A DNA stretch of 64,000 bases from Streptomyces sp. R44 (GCF_041053105.1 NZ_CP163444.1:2480001-2544000); one strand, 5' to 3'; positions 33,156 to 42,169 are shown, counted from the stretch's first letter. Notes: generated from the sequence alone by a model not told the origin. Made by a program: numbers and translations.

Positions 33156-33949
33156 CAGAAGTGGGTCCCGCCGTCGATGCGCACCTCGGTGCCGGTGATG
33201 AACCTGCCGTCCTCGGAGGCGAGCATCGCGACGACGCCGGCGACGGTCTCGGGGCCGGCGAAGCCCTGGCCGAGGGCGGGGGCGAGCTTGGCGAAGAGGG
33301 ACCAGTCGGTGTCCTCGGGCAGGCCGGGGCCGGCGGACTGCTTGCTGGCGCCGGAGCCGTCGGTCATGCCGGAGGAGATGGAGCCGGGCTGGACGGCGGT
33401 GAAGCGGATGCCCTGCTTGGCGTACTCGGCGGCGAGGGCGTGGGTCATGGACTGGATGCCGCCCTTGCTGGCCGCGTAGGCGGACATGTAGGGGTGGGCG
33501 AAGAGCGCGGAGGTGGAGGAGAAGTTGACGACTGCGGCGTCGTTGCCCTCCAGGAGGGCGGGGATCGACTCGCGGATCACGAGGAAGGTGCCGGTGAGGT
33601 TGATCCGGATCACCTGCTCGAAGGCGTCCAGGCTGGTCTCGTGGGTGTGCGAGGAGCGCAGGATGCCGGCGGCGTTGACGAGGACGTCCAGACCGCCGAG
33701 CGCCTCGACGGCGGCGGCGACGCCGGCCCGTACGGAGGCCTCGTCGGCGATGTTCACGACGAGGGTGGTGAGGCGGTCGGCGGCGTCGCCGGCCTTGGCG
33801 ACGGTGTCCTTCAGGCCGTCCTCGCTGATGTCGGCGGCGACGACCCGGCCGCCCTCGGCGAGCAGGCGCAGGACGGTGGCCTGGCCGATGCCGGAGCCGC
33901 CGCCGGTGATGAGGGCGCGGCGTCCTTCGTAACGGGTCAGCTGGTTCAT
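33155..33949 (-). CDS. SDR family oxidoreductase
   Basis: This 264-residue classical SDR shows ALITGGGSGIGQATVLRLLA, VVAADISEDGL, LVNAAGILRSSH (a variant of NNAG), VVNFSSTSALFAHPYMSAYA with the catalytic YAASKGG, and the C-terminal MLASEDGRFITGTEVRIDGG typical of FabG-like enzymes. It is the promoter-proximal gene of the two-SDR operon. GAGAGG lies 8 bases before the ATG at 33949. The -10 region (TACGGT, minus strand, 33992-33997) adjoins a palindrome, so repression by the TetR neighbour is likely. Confidence 0.93.
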   Translation of the reverse strand: MNQLTRYEGRRALITGGGSGIGQATVLRLLAEGGRVVAADISEDGLKDTVAKAGDAADRLTTLVVNIADEASVRAGVAAAVEALGGLDVLVNAAGILRSSHTHETSLDAFEQVIRINLTGTFLVIRESIPALLEGNDAAVVNFSSTSALFAHPYMSAYAASKGGIQSMTHALAAEYAKQGIRFTAVQPGSISSGMTDGSGASKQSAGPGLPEDTDWSLFAKLAPALGQGFAGPETVAGVVAMLASEDGRFITGTEVRIDGGTHF

Positions 33950-33991
33950 GTCGGCAACCTCTCGATGTCAAGCTTTCCGGGAAATGCTGCC

Positions 33992-34021
33992 ACCGTACGC
34001 CGGAGTGGCACGTTTTGCCAC
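33992..34021. promoter_or_regulatory. TetR-type operator overlapping SDR operon promoter
   Basis: GTGGCA at 34005-34010 and TGCCAC at 34016-34021 form a 17-base inverted repeat with a 5-base spacer, and another TGCCAC half site lies at 33988-33993. The palindrome covers the spacer and -35 region of the minus-strand SDR promoter (-10 TACGGT at 33992-33997). It also lies upstream of the TetR gene. Autoregulation and SDR repression are inferred. Confidence 0.65.
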
Positions 34022-34056
34022 ACCTGCACGTCATGCACCTTCGGCAGTCGCAGGCG

Positions 34057-34062
34057 TAGGCT
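34057..34062 (+). promoter_or_regulatory. -10 TAGGCT of leaderless tetR
   Basis: TAGGCT ends six bases before the GTG start, which fits a leaderless mRNA. No Shine-Dalgarno sequence precedes the GTG. Confidence 0.5.
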
Positions 34063-34068
34063 TCGTGG

Positions 34069-34740
34069 GTGAGCACCAAGCCCGAGGGCGCCGCGCCCCC
34101 CACCCCCTCGCTCCCCTCACTGACGGAGCGCCGCAAGGCCGCCACCCAGCTGGACATCGCCCGCGCCGCCGCCGAGCTCTTCACCGAGCGCGGCCCCGAC
34201 GGCACCACGGCCGAGGAGATCGCCCAGCGGGCCGGCGTCGCCCTGCGCACCTTCTACCGCTACTTCCGCTCCAAGCAGGACGCCGTCGCCCCGCTCCTCG
34301 CGGGCGGCGCCGACCGCTGGCGGGAACGCCTCGCCGCGTCGGGCCCCGGCGCGGGCGTGCCCGAGGCCCTGGAGCGCTCGATCGCCGACTCGCTCACCCC
34401 GGAGACCGACGCGGAGGCCGAGGGCCTGCGCTGGACGCGCGGGCTGCTGCGGGCCGCCGCCGAGGACCCCGCCCTCCGGGCCGTCTGGTACCGGGTCAAC
34501 CAGGAGTCCGAGGAGCGGCTGCGCGAGGTCGTGGCCGGGCTCGCCGGACCGGACGCCGACCCGCTGGAGGTACGGCTCGCGGCGGCTGCGGCCACCGACG
34601 CCATCCGGATCGCCCTGGAGAGCTGGGCGGAGACGGACGCCCCGGAGCGCGGGGAGGGCGCGCCGGCCGCGCTCGCGGTGCGCTGCCTGCGGGAACTGAT
34701 GGGCGGGATGCGGCTGTTGAGGGACGGCTCGGGCGAGTAG
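34069..34740 (+). CDS. TetR-family transcriptional regulator
   Basis: This 223-residue protein has the N-terminal TetR helix-turn-helix (QLDIARAAAELFTERGPDGT, AEEIAQRAGVALRTFYRYFR) and a C-terminal helical ligand pocket of no recognisable subclass. A short disordered N-terminal extension (STKPEGAAPPTPSLPSLTE) precedes the domain. It is divergent from the two-SDR operon across 119 bases that contain a palindrome, the normal layout for a local repressor. It probably senses a substrate or product of the SDR enzymes. Confidence 0.94.
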   Translation: MSTKPEGAAPPTPSLPSLTERRKAATQLDIARAAAELFTERGPDGTTAEEIAQRAGVALRTFYRYFRSKQDAVAPLLAGGADRWRERLAASGPGAGVPEALERSIADSLTPETDAEAEGLRWTRGLLRAAAEDPALRAVWYRVNQESEERLREVVAGLAGPDADPLEVRLAAAAATDAIRIALESWAETDAPERGEGAPAALAVRCLRELMGGMRLLRDGSGE

Positions 34741-34755
34741 CGGCCGGCCCGGGCG

Positions 34756-35271
34756 TCAGGGACCGAGGGACCGGCCCATGAGGACGTCGTCCACGTACGC
34801 GCCGTCGAGGAAGATCTCCCCCGGCAGCACGCCCTCGACCGCGAAGCCCTCCGAGGCGTAGAGCGCGCGGGCCGGGGCGTTGTGCCCGAGGACCCGCAGG
34901 GTGATCCGGACCGCGCCCTCCGCCCTGGCCCGGTCCACGGCGGCCCGCAGCAGCGCCCGCGCGATCCCCAGACGCCGCGCCGCCTCGGCGACGGCGAGGC
35001 CCTGGATCTGGCGGACGTGGGCGGTGACGGCGAGCGGGGTCGGCGGCGCCACCCGGACGTAGCCGAGGAGGGCCGCCCCGCCGACGACCTCCCCCTCGCC
35101 CACCGCCACGAGGTAGTCCTCGGGCCGGTGGCGCTCGTCGAAGAAGGGGGTGCCCGGCTCCGGCCGGGGCTGCACGGCGTGGAGGGTCGACCAGGTGTTC
35201 CGGTCGAGCGCGGCGAGGAACCGGTCGTCCCCGGGGGCGGCAGTGCGTATCGCGAACTCCGGCACGAGCAT
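34756..35271 (-). CDS. GNAT family N-acetyltransferase
   Basis: This ~171-residue protein has the GNAT fold: IRTAAPGDDRFLAALDRNTW, VGGAALLGYVRVA, the acetyl-CoA motif IQGLAVAEAARRLGIARALL (Q/RxxGxG/A variant) and ITLRVLGHNAPARALYASEG. The cognate amine substrate is unknown. An ATG at 35271 was chosen; GTG codons nine bases upstream (35280) and at 35265 are alternatives. It is convergent with tetR and divergent from the TIGR01777 gene with a short intergenic gap. Confidence 0.88.
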   Translation of the reverse strand: MLVPEFAIRTAAPGDDRFLAALDRNTWSTLHAVQPRPEPGTPFFDERHRPEDYLVAVGEGEVVGGAALLGYVRVAPPTPLAVTAHVRQIQGLAVAEAARRLGIARALLRAAVDRARAEGAVRITLRVLGHNAPARALYASEGFAVEGVLPGEIFLDGAYVDDVLMGRSLGP

Positions 35272-35317
35272 GAAGGCCACTGTGCCACGGCGGGGGCGGG
35301 AAGGGCAGGATGGGGCC

Positions 35318-36229
35318 ATGCAGCGTTCCGCCACCCGCAAGCGCGTCGCCGTCACCGGCGCCTCCGGCCTCATCGGCTCGGCCCTGGTCCGTTCCCTGCG
35401 CGCCGACGGCCACGACGTCCTCCGCCTCGTCCGCCGCCCCGCCCGGACCGCCGACGAGGTCGAATGGGACCCCAAGCGGCTGTACGTGGACGCCGCCGGG
35501 CTCGTCGGCGTCGACGCCGTCGTCCACCTGGCGGGCGCCGGCGTCGGCGAGCGCCGCTGGAACGAGGCGTACAAGAAGGAGATCCGGGACAGCCGGGTCC
35601 TCGGCACGACCGCGATCGCCCAGGCGCTCGCCTCGCTCGCCGACCCCCCGGAGGCACTGGTCTGCGGCACGGCACTCGGCTGGTACGGGGACACCGGCAC
35701 GCGCGCGGTGGACGAGAGCGCCCCCGCCGGGACCGGCTTCCTGCCCTCGGTCTGCGTGGAGTGGGAGGCCGCGGCCGCCCCCGCCGAGGAGGCCGGCATC
35801 CGGGTCACCTACGCCCGCACGGGCCTGGTCGTGGCCCGCCAGGGCGGCGCCTGGGGACGGCTCTTCCCCGTCTTCCGCGCCGGGCTCGGCGGGCGGATGG
35901 GCGACGGCCGCCAGTACTGGTCGCACATCTCCCTGCACGACGAGGTGGCCGCCCTGCGCCACCTCGTCGACACCCCGTCCGTCTCGGGTCCGGTGAACCT
36001 GACCGCCCCCGAGCCCGTCACCAACCGCGAGGTGACGGCGGCGATGGGCCGGGTGCTGCACCGCCCGACCCTCTTCACCGTCCCCGCGCCCGCCCTGAAG
36101 GTGGTCCTCGGCGACTTCGCCCAGGACGTGCTGGGCAGTCAGCGGGTGCTGCCCGGGCGGCTGTTGGAGACCGGATTCGATTTCGCCTTCCCGACGATCG
36201 ACGAGGCGATCCGGGCGGCACTGCGCTGA
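35318..36229 (+). CDS. TIGR01777 family NAD(P)-binding epimerase-like protein
   Basis: The 303-residue product has the extended-SDR motif VAVTGASGLIGSALVRSLRA, VVHLAGAGVGERRWNEAYKK, RDSRVLGTTAIAQALA, GWYGDTGTRAVDESAP and YARTGLVVARQGGAWGRLFP, all characteristic of the YfcH/SDR39U1 (TIGR01777) family. A C-terminal segment (GDFAQDVLGSQRVLPGRLLE) is also typical. The family binds NADPH, but its reaction is not established. The start at 35318 removes an upstream read-through into the divergent GNAT gene. Confidence 0.93.
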   Translation: MQRSATRKRVAVTGASGLIGSALVRSLRADGHDVLRLVRRPARTADEVEWDPKRLYVDAAGLVGVDAVVHLAGAGVGERRWNEAYKKEIRDSRVLGTTAIAQALASLADPPEALVCGTALGWYGDTGTRAVDESAPAGTGFLPSVCVEWEAAAAPAEEAGIRVTYARTGLVVARQGGAWGRLFPVFRAGLGGRMGDGRQYWSHISLHDEVAALRHLVDTPSVSGPVNLTAPEPVTNREVTAAMGRVLHRPTLFTVPAPALKVVLGDFAQDVLGSQRVLPGRLLETGFDFAFPTIDEAIRAALR

Positions 36230-36322
36230 CGTCCCTTCTTCGGCGCGTGCTCCCCCGTGCTGCGTGCACCCCGCCGCGCGCGGGCCGACTTCCGCACGGC
36301 CGCTGCCTAGGCTCGACGCCCA

Positions 36323-36377
36323 CCGCTCGATGACCAAGGTTCGAGACCACCGTTCGACGACCACCGTTCGATACGGA
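36323..36377. repeat. Four tandem ~14-bp repeats upstream of FAD oxidoreductase
   Basis: Units CCGCTCGATGACCA, AGGTTCGAGACCA, CCGTTCGACGACCA and CCGTTCGATACGGA follow head to tail at 36323, 36337, 36350 and 36364. Each contains a TTCGA or CTCGA core. They lie in the 223-base gap before the oxidoreductase and may be repeated regulator sites. Confidence 0.7.
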
Positions 36378-36452
36378 CGCGAACTCGGGCATTCCGGGGG
36401 CCCGTTGGGGGCATAAGGCCTCCCACCGGCGCGCCGACCTGGGGAGGGGCAC

Positions 36453-37814
36453 GTGCTCAGTACCGCAATCAGCGCACAGCACAGGGACGTCGTGGAGGCC
36501 GTCGACGTCGTCATCGTAGGAGCCGGGATCGCGGGGCTCGCGGCCGCGCACCGGCTCACCGGCGCGGGGCTCTCCGTCGCCGTCCTGGAGGCGGAGCCGC
36601 GGGTCGGCGGCCGGCTGGCCACCGACCGCGTGGACGGCTTCCTGCTCGACCGGGTGGGCCCGCTGCTCACCCTCTCGCCCGAGGAACTGCGGGCCACGCC
36701 GGGCCTTTCCGGGCTCGCGCTGCGCCCGTTCGCCCCCGGAGTGCTCGTCCACAGCGACGGGCGGTACGCACGCTGGGGCGTCCCGCACCCGCGCCGGGCG
36801 GCCGGCCACCGGGGCGGCGGGGTCCACCGGGGCGTGGGGGGAGCGTTCAGCATGGCGCGCGCCCTCGCGAGCGCCCCCCGGAATCCGGCCGCCTCGCTCG
36901 ACCAGGCGCGGCTCGGCGCGTCCCTCGTCCGGCTCGCCGCGACACCGACGCAGCGGCTGCTCGCCCGGCCCGAGCGGACCGCCCGGGAGGCCCTGACGGC
37001 CCGGCTGCCCGCCCGTACCGTCCAGGGGGTGCTGCGGCCGCTGCTCGCCGCGCTCCTCGCCGACCCGGACCTCTCCCTGTCGAGCCGTCAGGCGGACCTG
37101 GCGCTGCGGGCCTTCGCCCGGGGGCGGCCGGCCGTCCCCGAGGGCGGTTCGGCGGCCCTGCCCTCGCTGCTGGCCGCCTCGCTGCCGCCCGGCACGGTCC
37201 GGACGGGCGTCCGGGTCACGGACGTGTCCGTCTCCCGGGTCACGACGGCCGAGCACGGGGCCATCGGCTGCCGCTCGGTGCTCCTGGCGACGGGGGCGCG
37301 TACGGCCGCCGGGCTGCTGCCCGGGCTGCGGGTCCCCGCCTTCCACCCGGTCACGGTCCTCCACCACACGGCTCCCGTGGCGCCGTGCGGGGACCCGACC
37401 CTGCTCCTGGAGTCGGACCCCGGCGGGCCGGTGGCGCACACGGCGGTGATGAGCGCGGTGGACCCGACGCGGGCGCCGGGCGGCCGGCCCCTGATCACTT
37501 CCACGGTCCTGGGCACTCCCCCGGACGACACGGAACGCCGGGTCCGCAAACACCTCGCCACGCTGTACGGCACGTCGACGGACGACTGGGAACTCCTGGC
37601 CCTCCACCACACCCCGGAGGCGGTCCCCTCCATGCGACCCCCGCACGACGCGCACCGCTCGGTCCGGCTGCTCGCGGGCCTGTACGTGTGCGGCGACCAC
37701 CGTGACACGAGCACGATCGGCGGCGCCCTGACCTCGGCCGACCGCGCGACGAGGTCCCTCCTGACGGACCTGGGCGTCCGCCGCCCCTCGACGGAACCGG
37801 GCGCAGCGGCCTGA
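36453..37814 (+). CDS. FAD-dependent oxidoreductase (protoporphyrinogen-oxidase/amine-oxidase-like)
   Basis: This 453-residue flavoprotein has the ADP-binding motif VVIVGAGIAGLAAAHRLTGA followed by AVLEAEPRVGGRLATD. The C-terminal FAD-contact motif is LYVCGDHRDTSTIGGALTSA, as in NAD(P)/FAD amine-oxidase-family enzymes. A polar insert rich in His and Gly (GHRGGGVHRGVGG) is unusual. The GTG at 36453 has GGGGAGGGG just upstream. The substrate could be an amine, a porphyrin or a terpenoid-like compound; the sequence does not decide. It is followed by a composite repeat region. Confidence 0.9.
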   Translation: MLSTAISAQHRDVVEAVDVVIVGAGIAGLAAAHRLTGAGLSVAVLEAEPRVGGRLATDRVDGFLLDRVGPLLTLSPEELRATPGLSGLALRPFAPGVLVHSDGRYARWGVPHPRRAAGHRGGGVHRGVGGAFSMARALASAPRNPAASLDQARLGASLVRLAATPTQRLLARPERTAREALTARLPARTVQGVLRPLLAALLADPDLSLSSRQADLALRAFARGRPAVPEGGSAALPSLLAASLPPGTVRTGVRVTDVSVSRVTTAEHGAIGCRSVLLATGARTAAGLLPGLRVPAFHPVTVLHHTAPVAPCGDPTLLLESDPGGPVAHTAVMSAVDPTRAPGGRPLITSTVLGTPPDDTERRVRKHLATLYGTSTDDWELLALHHTPEAVPSMRPPHDAHRSVRLLAGLYVCGDHRDTSTIGGALTSADRATRSLLTDLGVRRPSTEPGAAA

Positions 37815-37840
37815 CGCGGCCGTTGCGGGCCTGCGCCCGG

Positions 37841-37886
37841 CCGTTGTGGGCAGGCGTTCCGCCGGGGCGGTGCCCGCCCGCAACGG
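37841..37886 (+). repeat. Degenerate terminal hairpin adjacent to copy C
   Basis: CCGTTGTGGGCAGGCGTTCC begins like the left hairpin of the dispersed element, and the end is CAACGG, but the inner arm has diverged (CCGCCCG). It looks like a solo or truncated hairpin of the same family, 13 bases before copy C. Confidence 0.75.
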
Positions 37887-37899
37887 AGCGGCGCCGTCC

Positions 37900-38109
37900 C
37901 CGTTGTGGGCAGGCGTTCCGCAAGGGGCGGAACGGGTGGGCACAACGGACGGCGCCCTTGCCGGCGCCAGAGGCTTTCGCGTCCTGACCCGCACCGGATG
38001 TGCCCCGCCGCTCGTGGTGCGGGTCCAGGCGCGGAACGCGGAGGCGCCGCTGGGCGCGCCGTCCCGTGTGCCCACCCGTCCCGCCCTGCGGGACGATTGC
38101 CCACACGGG
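37900..38109 (+). repeat. Dispersed palindromic element, copy C
   Basis: This 210 bp copy lies between the convergent FAD oxidoreductase and NsdA-like genes. The left hairpin (37900-37948) has arms CCGTTGTG/CACAACGG and CGTTCCGC/GCGGAACG. The right hairpin (38063-38109) has arms CCCGTGTG/CACACGGG and CGTCCCGC/GCGGGACG. The core is an imperfect inverted repeat with a GACCCGCACC / GGTGCGGGTC centre. No coding potential. Confidence 0.92.
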
Positions 38110-38220
38110 GGGGCGGGGGCACCGCCCCGCAGGGCGCGGGCCACACGGGCGGGGGCACCGCCCGGTACGGGTGCGGGCCCCACACCGGGGGCGGGGAGCA
38201 CCGCCCAGCCGGGCGCGGGC
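38101..38220 (+). repeat. Three tandem ~40-bp G-rich repeats after copy C
   Basis: Units starting CCACACGGG (38101), CCACACGGG (38141) and CCACACCGG (38180) each contain GCGGGG...CACCGCCC and a GCGCGGG/GTGCGGG tail. They continue directly from the last hairpin arm of copy C and fill the gap to the NsdA-like gene. They may have grown by slippage from that hairpin. Confidence 0.65.
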
Positions 38221-38235
38221 CCGCACGCGGGGTCG

Positions 38236-39693
38236 TCAGCCGATCGCGGCCACGCGGTCGCGGTACGTGCGGGCCGCGGCCGCGTCGCGGTACGGCTCCA
38301 GGCGGCGTTCGAAGTCCCGGACGTATTCGACCGCCCGCGCCGACCGCATCTCCGAGGCCTGCTGCGCCGCCTCCGCGCCCAGCGCGCAGGCCTGGTCCAG
38401 TTCCCCCAGGGCCAGCCGGGACGTCGCCAGGACCACCCGGCAGAAGAGGCGGCTGCGGGCGAAGCCGGGCGCCCGGAGCTGGAGCGCGCGCTCGGCGTGC
38501 TGCGCGGCCGGGCGGTACTGCTGGAGGTCCCGGTGGCAGTGTCCGAGTTCGTCGGCGAGCTGCGCCTCGTCGAAGTGGCGGGCCCAGTAGGGGACCTCGT
38601 CGCCGGGCCGGGCCGCCTCCAGGGCCCGCTCCGCCCGGACCAGGGAGGCGCTGCAGGCTCGCGCCTCGCCGAGGACCGCGTGGCCCCGCGCCTCGACCGC
38701 GTGCAGCATCGCCTGGACGACGGGCGGCGCGGCGGGCCCGACGCCCTGCTGGGCGACCCGGGCGAGCTGGACGGCCTCGCGCCCGTGGCCGAGGTAGACG
38801 GCCTGGCAGCTCATGGTGAGGAGCACGTACGAGCCGTACGCCCGGTCCCCGGCCGCCTGGGCGAGCCGCAGCGCCTGGACGAAGTACCGCTGCGCGAGGC
38901 CGTGGGCGGCGATGTCGTACGAGGTCCAGCCCGCGAGCCGGGTGAGGTCGGCGGCGGCGGCGAAGAGGCGGCGGCCCGTGTTCTCCCCGTACGTGCCGCG
39001 CAGCATCGGCTCGGCCTCGTGCTCCAGGTAGCGCACGAGGGCCTGCCGGGCGTGCCCGCCGCCGTAGGCGTGGTCGAGGGTGCGGAAGAGCTCGCCGACC
39101 GAGCGGAGGGCGGCGATGTCGCCGCTGGAGACCCGCTGTCCGGGCCCCCGGTCCGTACCGCGCTGGCGGGGCACCGAGAACCGTCCCTGGGAGGGGACGC
39201 GGGGGTCGTGCGGGGGCGCCGCCGGGGAGGAGGGCTCGCCGCGGGCGACCCGGTCGTCGGCGCGGCCGATGAGCCAGTCGCGGCTGGGGACGACGAGACC
39301 GGCCGGGGTGAAGGCGATCTTGCGGAGCTCGGCGTGGCTGCCGGAGTCCTTGCGCCACAGGCCGCTGACGATGTCGACGGCCTCCTCGGGGGTGGCGGCG
39401 AACTCCAGGCCCGCGTAGACGGGGGCGCAGGCGTCGAGGCCGAGGTCCTGGGCGGAGAGGCGGCGGCCGAGGCGGCGGGTGAAGACCTCGGCGATGAGGG
39501 CGGGGGTGGTGCCGCGCGGCTGCTGACCGCGGAGCCAGCGGGTCACGGAGGTCTTGTCGTACCGCAGGTCGAGCCCGTGTTCCAGACCGAGCTGGTCGAC
39601 CCGTCTGGCGAGCCCCGCGTTGGAGAACCCGGCTTCGGCGATGAGCGCGGCGAGCTGGCGGTTCGGGATGCGCTGCGGTGGTCGTTCCGTCAT
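38236..39693 (-). CDS. NsdA-like regulatory protein with tetratricopeptide-type C-terminal half
   Basis: The ~485-residue cytoplasmic protein starts MTERPPQRIPNRQLAALIAE. The first ~100 residues resemble an XRE-like HTH (NAGLARRVDQLGLEHGLDLR, RYDKTSVTRWLRGQQPRGTT). The C-terminal ~250 residues are helical pairs of TPR type (for example HYWARHFDEAQLAD-like segments, RYFVQALRLAQAAGDRAYGS). This is the architecture of Streptomyces regulators such as NsdA, which repress development and antibiotic production; I did not confirm orthology. I chose the ATG at 39693; upstream codons give a less plausible N-terminus. It is divergent from lipB. Confidence 0.85.
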   Translation of the reverse strand: MTERPPQRIPNRQLAALIAEAGFSNAGLARRVDQLGLEHGLDLRYDKTSVTRWLRGQQPRGTTPALIAEVFTRRLGRRLSAQDLGLDACAPVYAGLEFAATPEEAVDIVSGLWRKDSGSHAELRKIAFTPAGLVVPSRDWLIGRADDRVARGEPSSPAAPPHDPRVPSQGRFSVPRQRGTDRGPGQRVSSGDIAALRSVGELFRTLDHAYGGGHARQALVRYLEHEAEPMLRGTYGENTGRRLFAAAADLTRLAGWTSYDIAAHGLAQRYFVQALRLAQAAGDRAYGSYVLLTMSCQAVYLGHGREAVQLARVAQQGVGPAAPPVVQAMLHAVEARGHAVLGEARACSASLVRAERALEAARPGDEVPYWARHFDEAQLADELGHCHRDLQQYRPAAQHAERALQLRAPGFARSRLFCRVVLATSRLALGELDQACALGAEAAQQASEMRSARAVEYVRDFERRLEPYRDAAAARTYRDRVAAIG

Positions 39694-39974
39694 CAGCTGT
39701 GCGGTCTCCTGCCTTCCGGGTCCGGGCGGCAGCCCCGTCGGACCCTCATGGAACGGCGCGAATTTAGCGGTCCTCACGGCCCGTACCGCCACCTTCGCCC
39801 CACATTCATCCGATCGTGTGAGGATTGACGGCACCGCTGACGTAGGCGCCCCCGTCCACCTGCCGGAGGGGTGTCCCCGGCGCCGCCGTACAGTGGCATG
39901 GGCGCGAATGACGCATGGTGCCGCGCCGGCCCGGGATGATCCCCGGTCCCCGGAACCGGCACCCAGGAGGAGGC

Positions 39975-40826
39975 ATGGCCGTGAGTGAGCTGCGATTCGT
40001 CCGCCTTGGGTTCGGCGAGGAAGCCGTCGAGTACCGGGTGGCCTGGGACAAGCAGCGCGACGTGCACGCCGCGCGGTTCGCCGACGAGATCGACGACACC
40101 TGTCTGCTCGTCGAGCACCCGCCGGTCTACACGGCCGGACGGCGCACTCAGGAGAGCGAGCGGCCGCTGGACGGGACGCCGGTGGTGGACGTGGACCGCG
40201 GCGGCAAGATCACCTGGCACGGCCCCGGCCAGCTGGTGGGCTACCCGATCATGAAGCTGCCCCGCCCGGTGGACGTCGTCGCGCATGTGCGCCGCCTGGA
40301 GGAGGCCCTGATCCGTACGGCCGCCGAGTTCGGCGTGGAGACGACGCGGATCGAGGGACGCAGCGGGGTGTGGGTCCTGGGCGACCCCGTCGAGCAGCGG
40401 CCCTCCCTCGGCGGGCTCTCCCTCGACTTCGACCCGCGTCTGACCGACGAGGAGTTCGACCCGCGCCTGAACGGCCCCGAGTACGCCCCGTCCAACGCCG
40501 GCCAGCGCCGCGAGGACCGGAAGCTCGCCGCCATCGGCATCCGGGTCGCCAAGGGCGTCACGATGCACGGCTTCGCCCTCAACGTGAACCCGGACAACAC
40601 CTGGTTCGACAAGATCATCCCGTGCGGCATCCGGGACGCCGGCGTGGCCTCGCTGGCCGACGAGCTCGGCCGGGACGTCACCATCGAGGAGGTGCTCCCG
40701 GTCGTGGAGAAGCACCTGCGGGACGTCCTGGAGCACGCGGAGCTGAAGCCGCGGACCGTCGAGCGCGCGAGCGCGGGCACGGACGAGCGCGCGGAGGAGC
40801 GGGCCCCGGAGCCCGCCTCGGCCTGA
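39975..40826 (+). CDS. lipB: Octanoyltransferase (lipoate biosynthesis)
   Basis: LipB moves octanoyl groups from acyl carrier protein to lipoyl domains. The ~283-residue protein has [54 protein letters not shown] (catalytic Lys) and [15 protein letters not shown] (catalytic Cys). The ATG at 39975 follows AGGAGG; a GTG at 39981 is an alternative. The C-terminal ~30 residues are an acidic, variable tail. lipA follows after 103 bases, and the products of both modify the E2 proteins encoded upstream in this window. Confidence 0.97.
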   Translation: MAVSELRFVRLGFGEEAVEYRVAWDKQRDVHAARFADEIDDTCLLVEHPPVYTAGRRTQESERPLDGTPVVDVDRGGKITWHGPGQLVGYPIMKLPRPVDVVAHVRRLEEALIRTAAEFGVETTRIEGRSGVWVLGDPVEQRPSLGGLSLDFDPRLTDEEFDPRLNGPEYAPSNAGQRREDRKLAAIGIRVAKGVTMHGFALNVNPDNTWFDKIIPCGIRDAGVASLADELGRDVTIEEVLPVVEKHLRDVLEHAELKPRTVERASAGTDERAEERAPEPASA

Positions 40827-40929
40827 GGAATGCCCGGCTCTGGCCAGAGGTTGGCCAGACGTAGGCAAGGCATGGAAGCAACGGGCGTACCCTGGTGTGC
40901 GCCGAAGAATCGAAGCTACAGGAGCCGAT

Positions 40930-41898
40930 GTGTCCGCAGTCGCACCCGACGGACGCAAGATGCTGCGCCTGGAGGTCCGGAACGCCCAGACCCCCATCGA
41001 GCGCAAGCCCGAGTGGATCAAGACCCGCGCGAAGATGGGGCCCGAGTACACGAAGATGCAGGGCCTCGTGAAGAGCGAGGGCCTGCACACGGTCTGCCAG
41101 GAGGCGGGCTGTCCCAACATCTTCGAGTGCTGGGAGGACCGCGAGGCGACCTTCCTCATCGGCGGTGACCAGTGCACCCGGCGCTGCGACTTCTGCCAGA
41201 TCGACACGGGCAAGCCCGAGGCCCTCGACCGTGACGAGCCGCGCCGCGTGGGCGAGTCGGTCGTCACGATGGACCTGAACTACGCCACCATCACGGGCGT
41301 CGCGCGCGACGACCTGGAGGACGGCGGCGCCTGGCTGTACGCGGAGACCGTGCGCCAGATCCACCAGCAGACCGCGGACCGCGCCGACGGCCGGACCAAG
41401 GTCGAGCTGCTCGCCCCCGACTTCAACGCGGTGCCGGAGCTCCTCAAGGAGGTCTTCGACTCCCGTCCCGAGGTCTTCGCGCACAACGTCGAGACCGTCC
41501 CGCGGATCTTCAAGCGGATCCGTCCGGGCTTCCGCTACGAGCGCTCCCTGGACGTCATCACCCAGGCCCGCGACTACGGTCTGGTCACGAAGTCGAACCT
41601 GATCCTCGGCATGGGCGAGACCCGTGAGGAGATCAGCGAGGCGCTGCAGCAGCTGCACGACGCGGGCTGCGAGCTCATCACGATCACGCAGTACCTGCGC
41701 CCCTCGGTCCGGCACCACCCCGTGGAGCGCTGGGTGAAGCCGCAGGAGTTCGTGGAGCTGAAGGAGGAGGCCGACGAGATCGGTTTCTCCGGTGTGATGT
41801 CGGGCCCGCTGGTCCGTTCCTCGTACCGCGCGGGCCGGCTGTACCAGCAGGCGATCGAGAAGCGCGGCGCGGTCGACAACGCCACGCAGGCCGTCTGA
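40930..41898 (+). CDS. lipA: Lipoyl synthase (radical SAM)
   Basis: LipA inserts two sulfurs into octanoyl chains. The 322-residue protein has the auxiliary cluster Cys motif [12 protein letters not shown] (C-x4-C-x5-C), the radical SAM motif CTRRCDFC (C-x3-C-x2-C), and the C-terminal [14 protein letters not shown] with the Ser that ligates the auxiliary cluster (RSSYRA). The GTG at 40930 was chosen; AGGAG lies about 6 bases before it. A -10-like TACCCT at 40889-40894 suggests a separate promoter in addition to lipB read-through. Confidence 0.97.
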   Translation: MSAVAPDGRKMLRLEVRNAQTPIERKPEWIKTRAKMGPEYTKMQGLVKSEGLHTVCQEAGCPNIFECWEDREATFLIGGDQCTRRCDFCQIDTGKPEALDRDEPRRVGESVVTMDLNYATITGVARDDLEDGGAWLYAETVRQIHQQTADRADGRTKVELLAPDFNAVPELLKEVFDSRPEVFAHNVETVPRIFKRIRPGFRYERSLDVITQARDYGLVTKSNLILGMGETREEISEALQQLHDAGCELITITQYLRPSVRHHPVERWVKPQEFVELKEEADEIGFSGVMSGPLVRSSYRAGRLYQQAIEKRGAVDNATQAV

Positions 41899-42056
41899 GC
41901 CTCGCCCCCGCCGTGTGAATCGGCGCACAAGTAGTTACCGGCCGGTAGTGGCCGGATCCGGTGCGGTCCGTACGACCCCGCAGCTCAGCGGGGCGGACGG
42001 GCCGCACTGTCGTCGGTCCGCTCGCCCGACCGGCCGCATCAACGTTTCATCAGTGT

Positions 42057-42085
42057 TTGACCACCGGGTCACGCCCTGGTAACAC
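42057..42085 (+). promoter_or_regulatory. Consensus-type promoter for the 71-aa / DUF4191 genes
   Basis: TTGACC at 42057-42062 and TAACAC at 42080-42085 are separated by exactly 17 bases, close to the major vegetative (HrdB-type) consensus. The downstream leader of about 80 bases runs to the ATG at 42170. The 271-base gap before this gene also contains an ACCGGCCGGT palindrome near 41940. Confidence 0.75.
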
Positions 42086-42169
42086 CGATCTGTGAGTCTG
42101 GTTTCACTCACCGCCACCACCCGCTCACACCCCCCACCTCGTCTCACCCGCAATCGAGGGAGGACCCGC

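Noticed and set aside
37815..38235. A CRISPR array in the repeat-rich interval
   Set aside because: The repeats are degenerate hairpins and G-rich tandem units with no uniform spacers and no cas genes nearby.
40897..40930. An upstream start for lipA giving an [11 protein letters not shown] extension
   Set aside because: It has no ribosome binding site and the GTG at 40930 has AGGAG at proper spacing.
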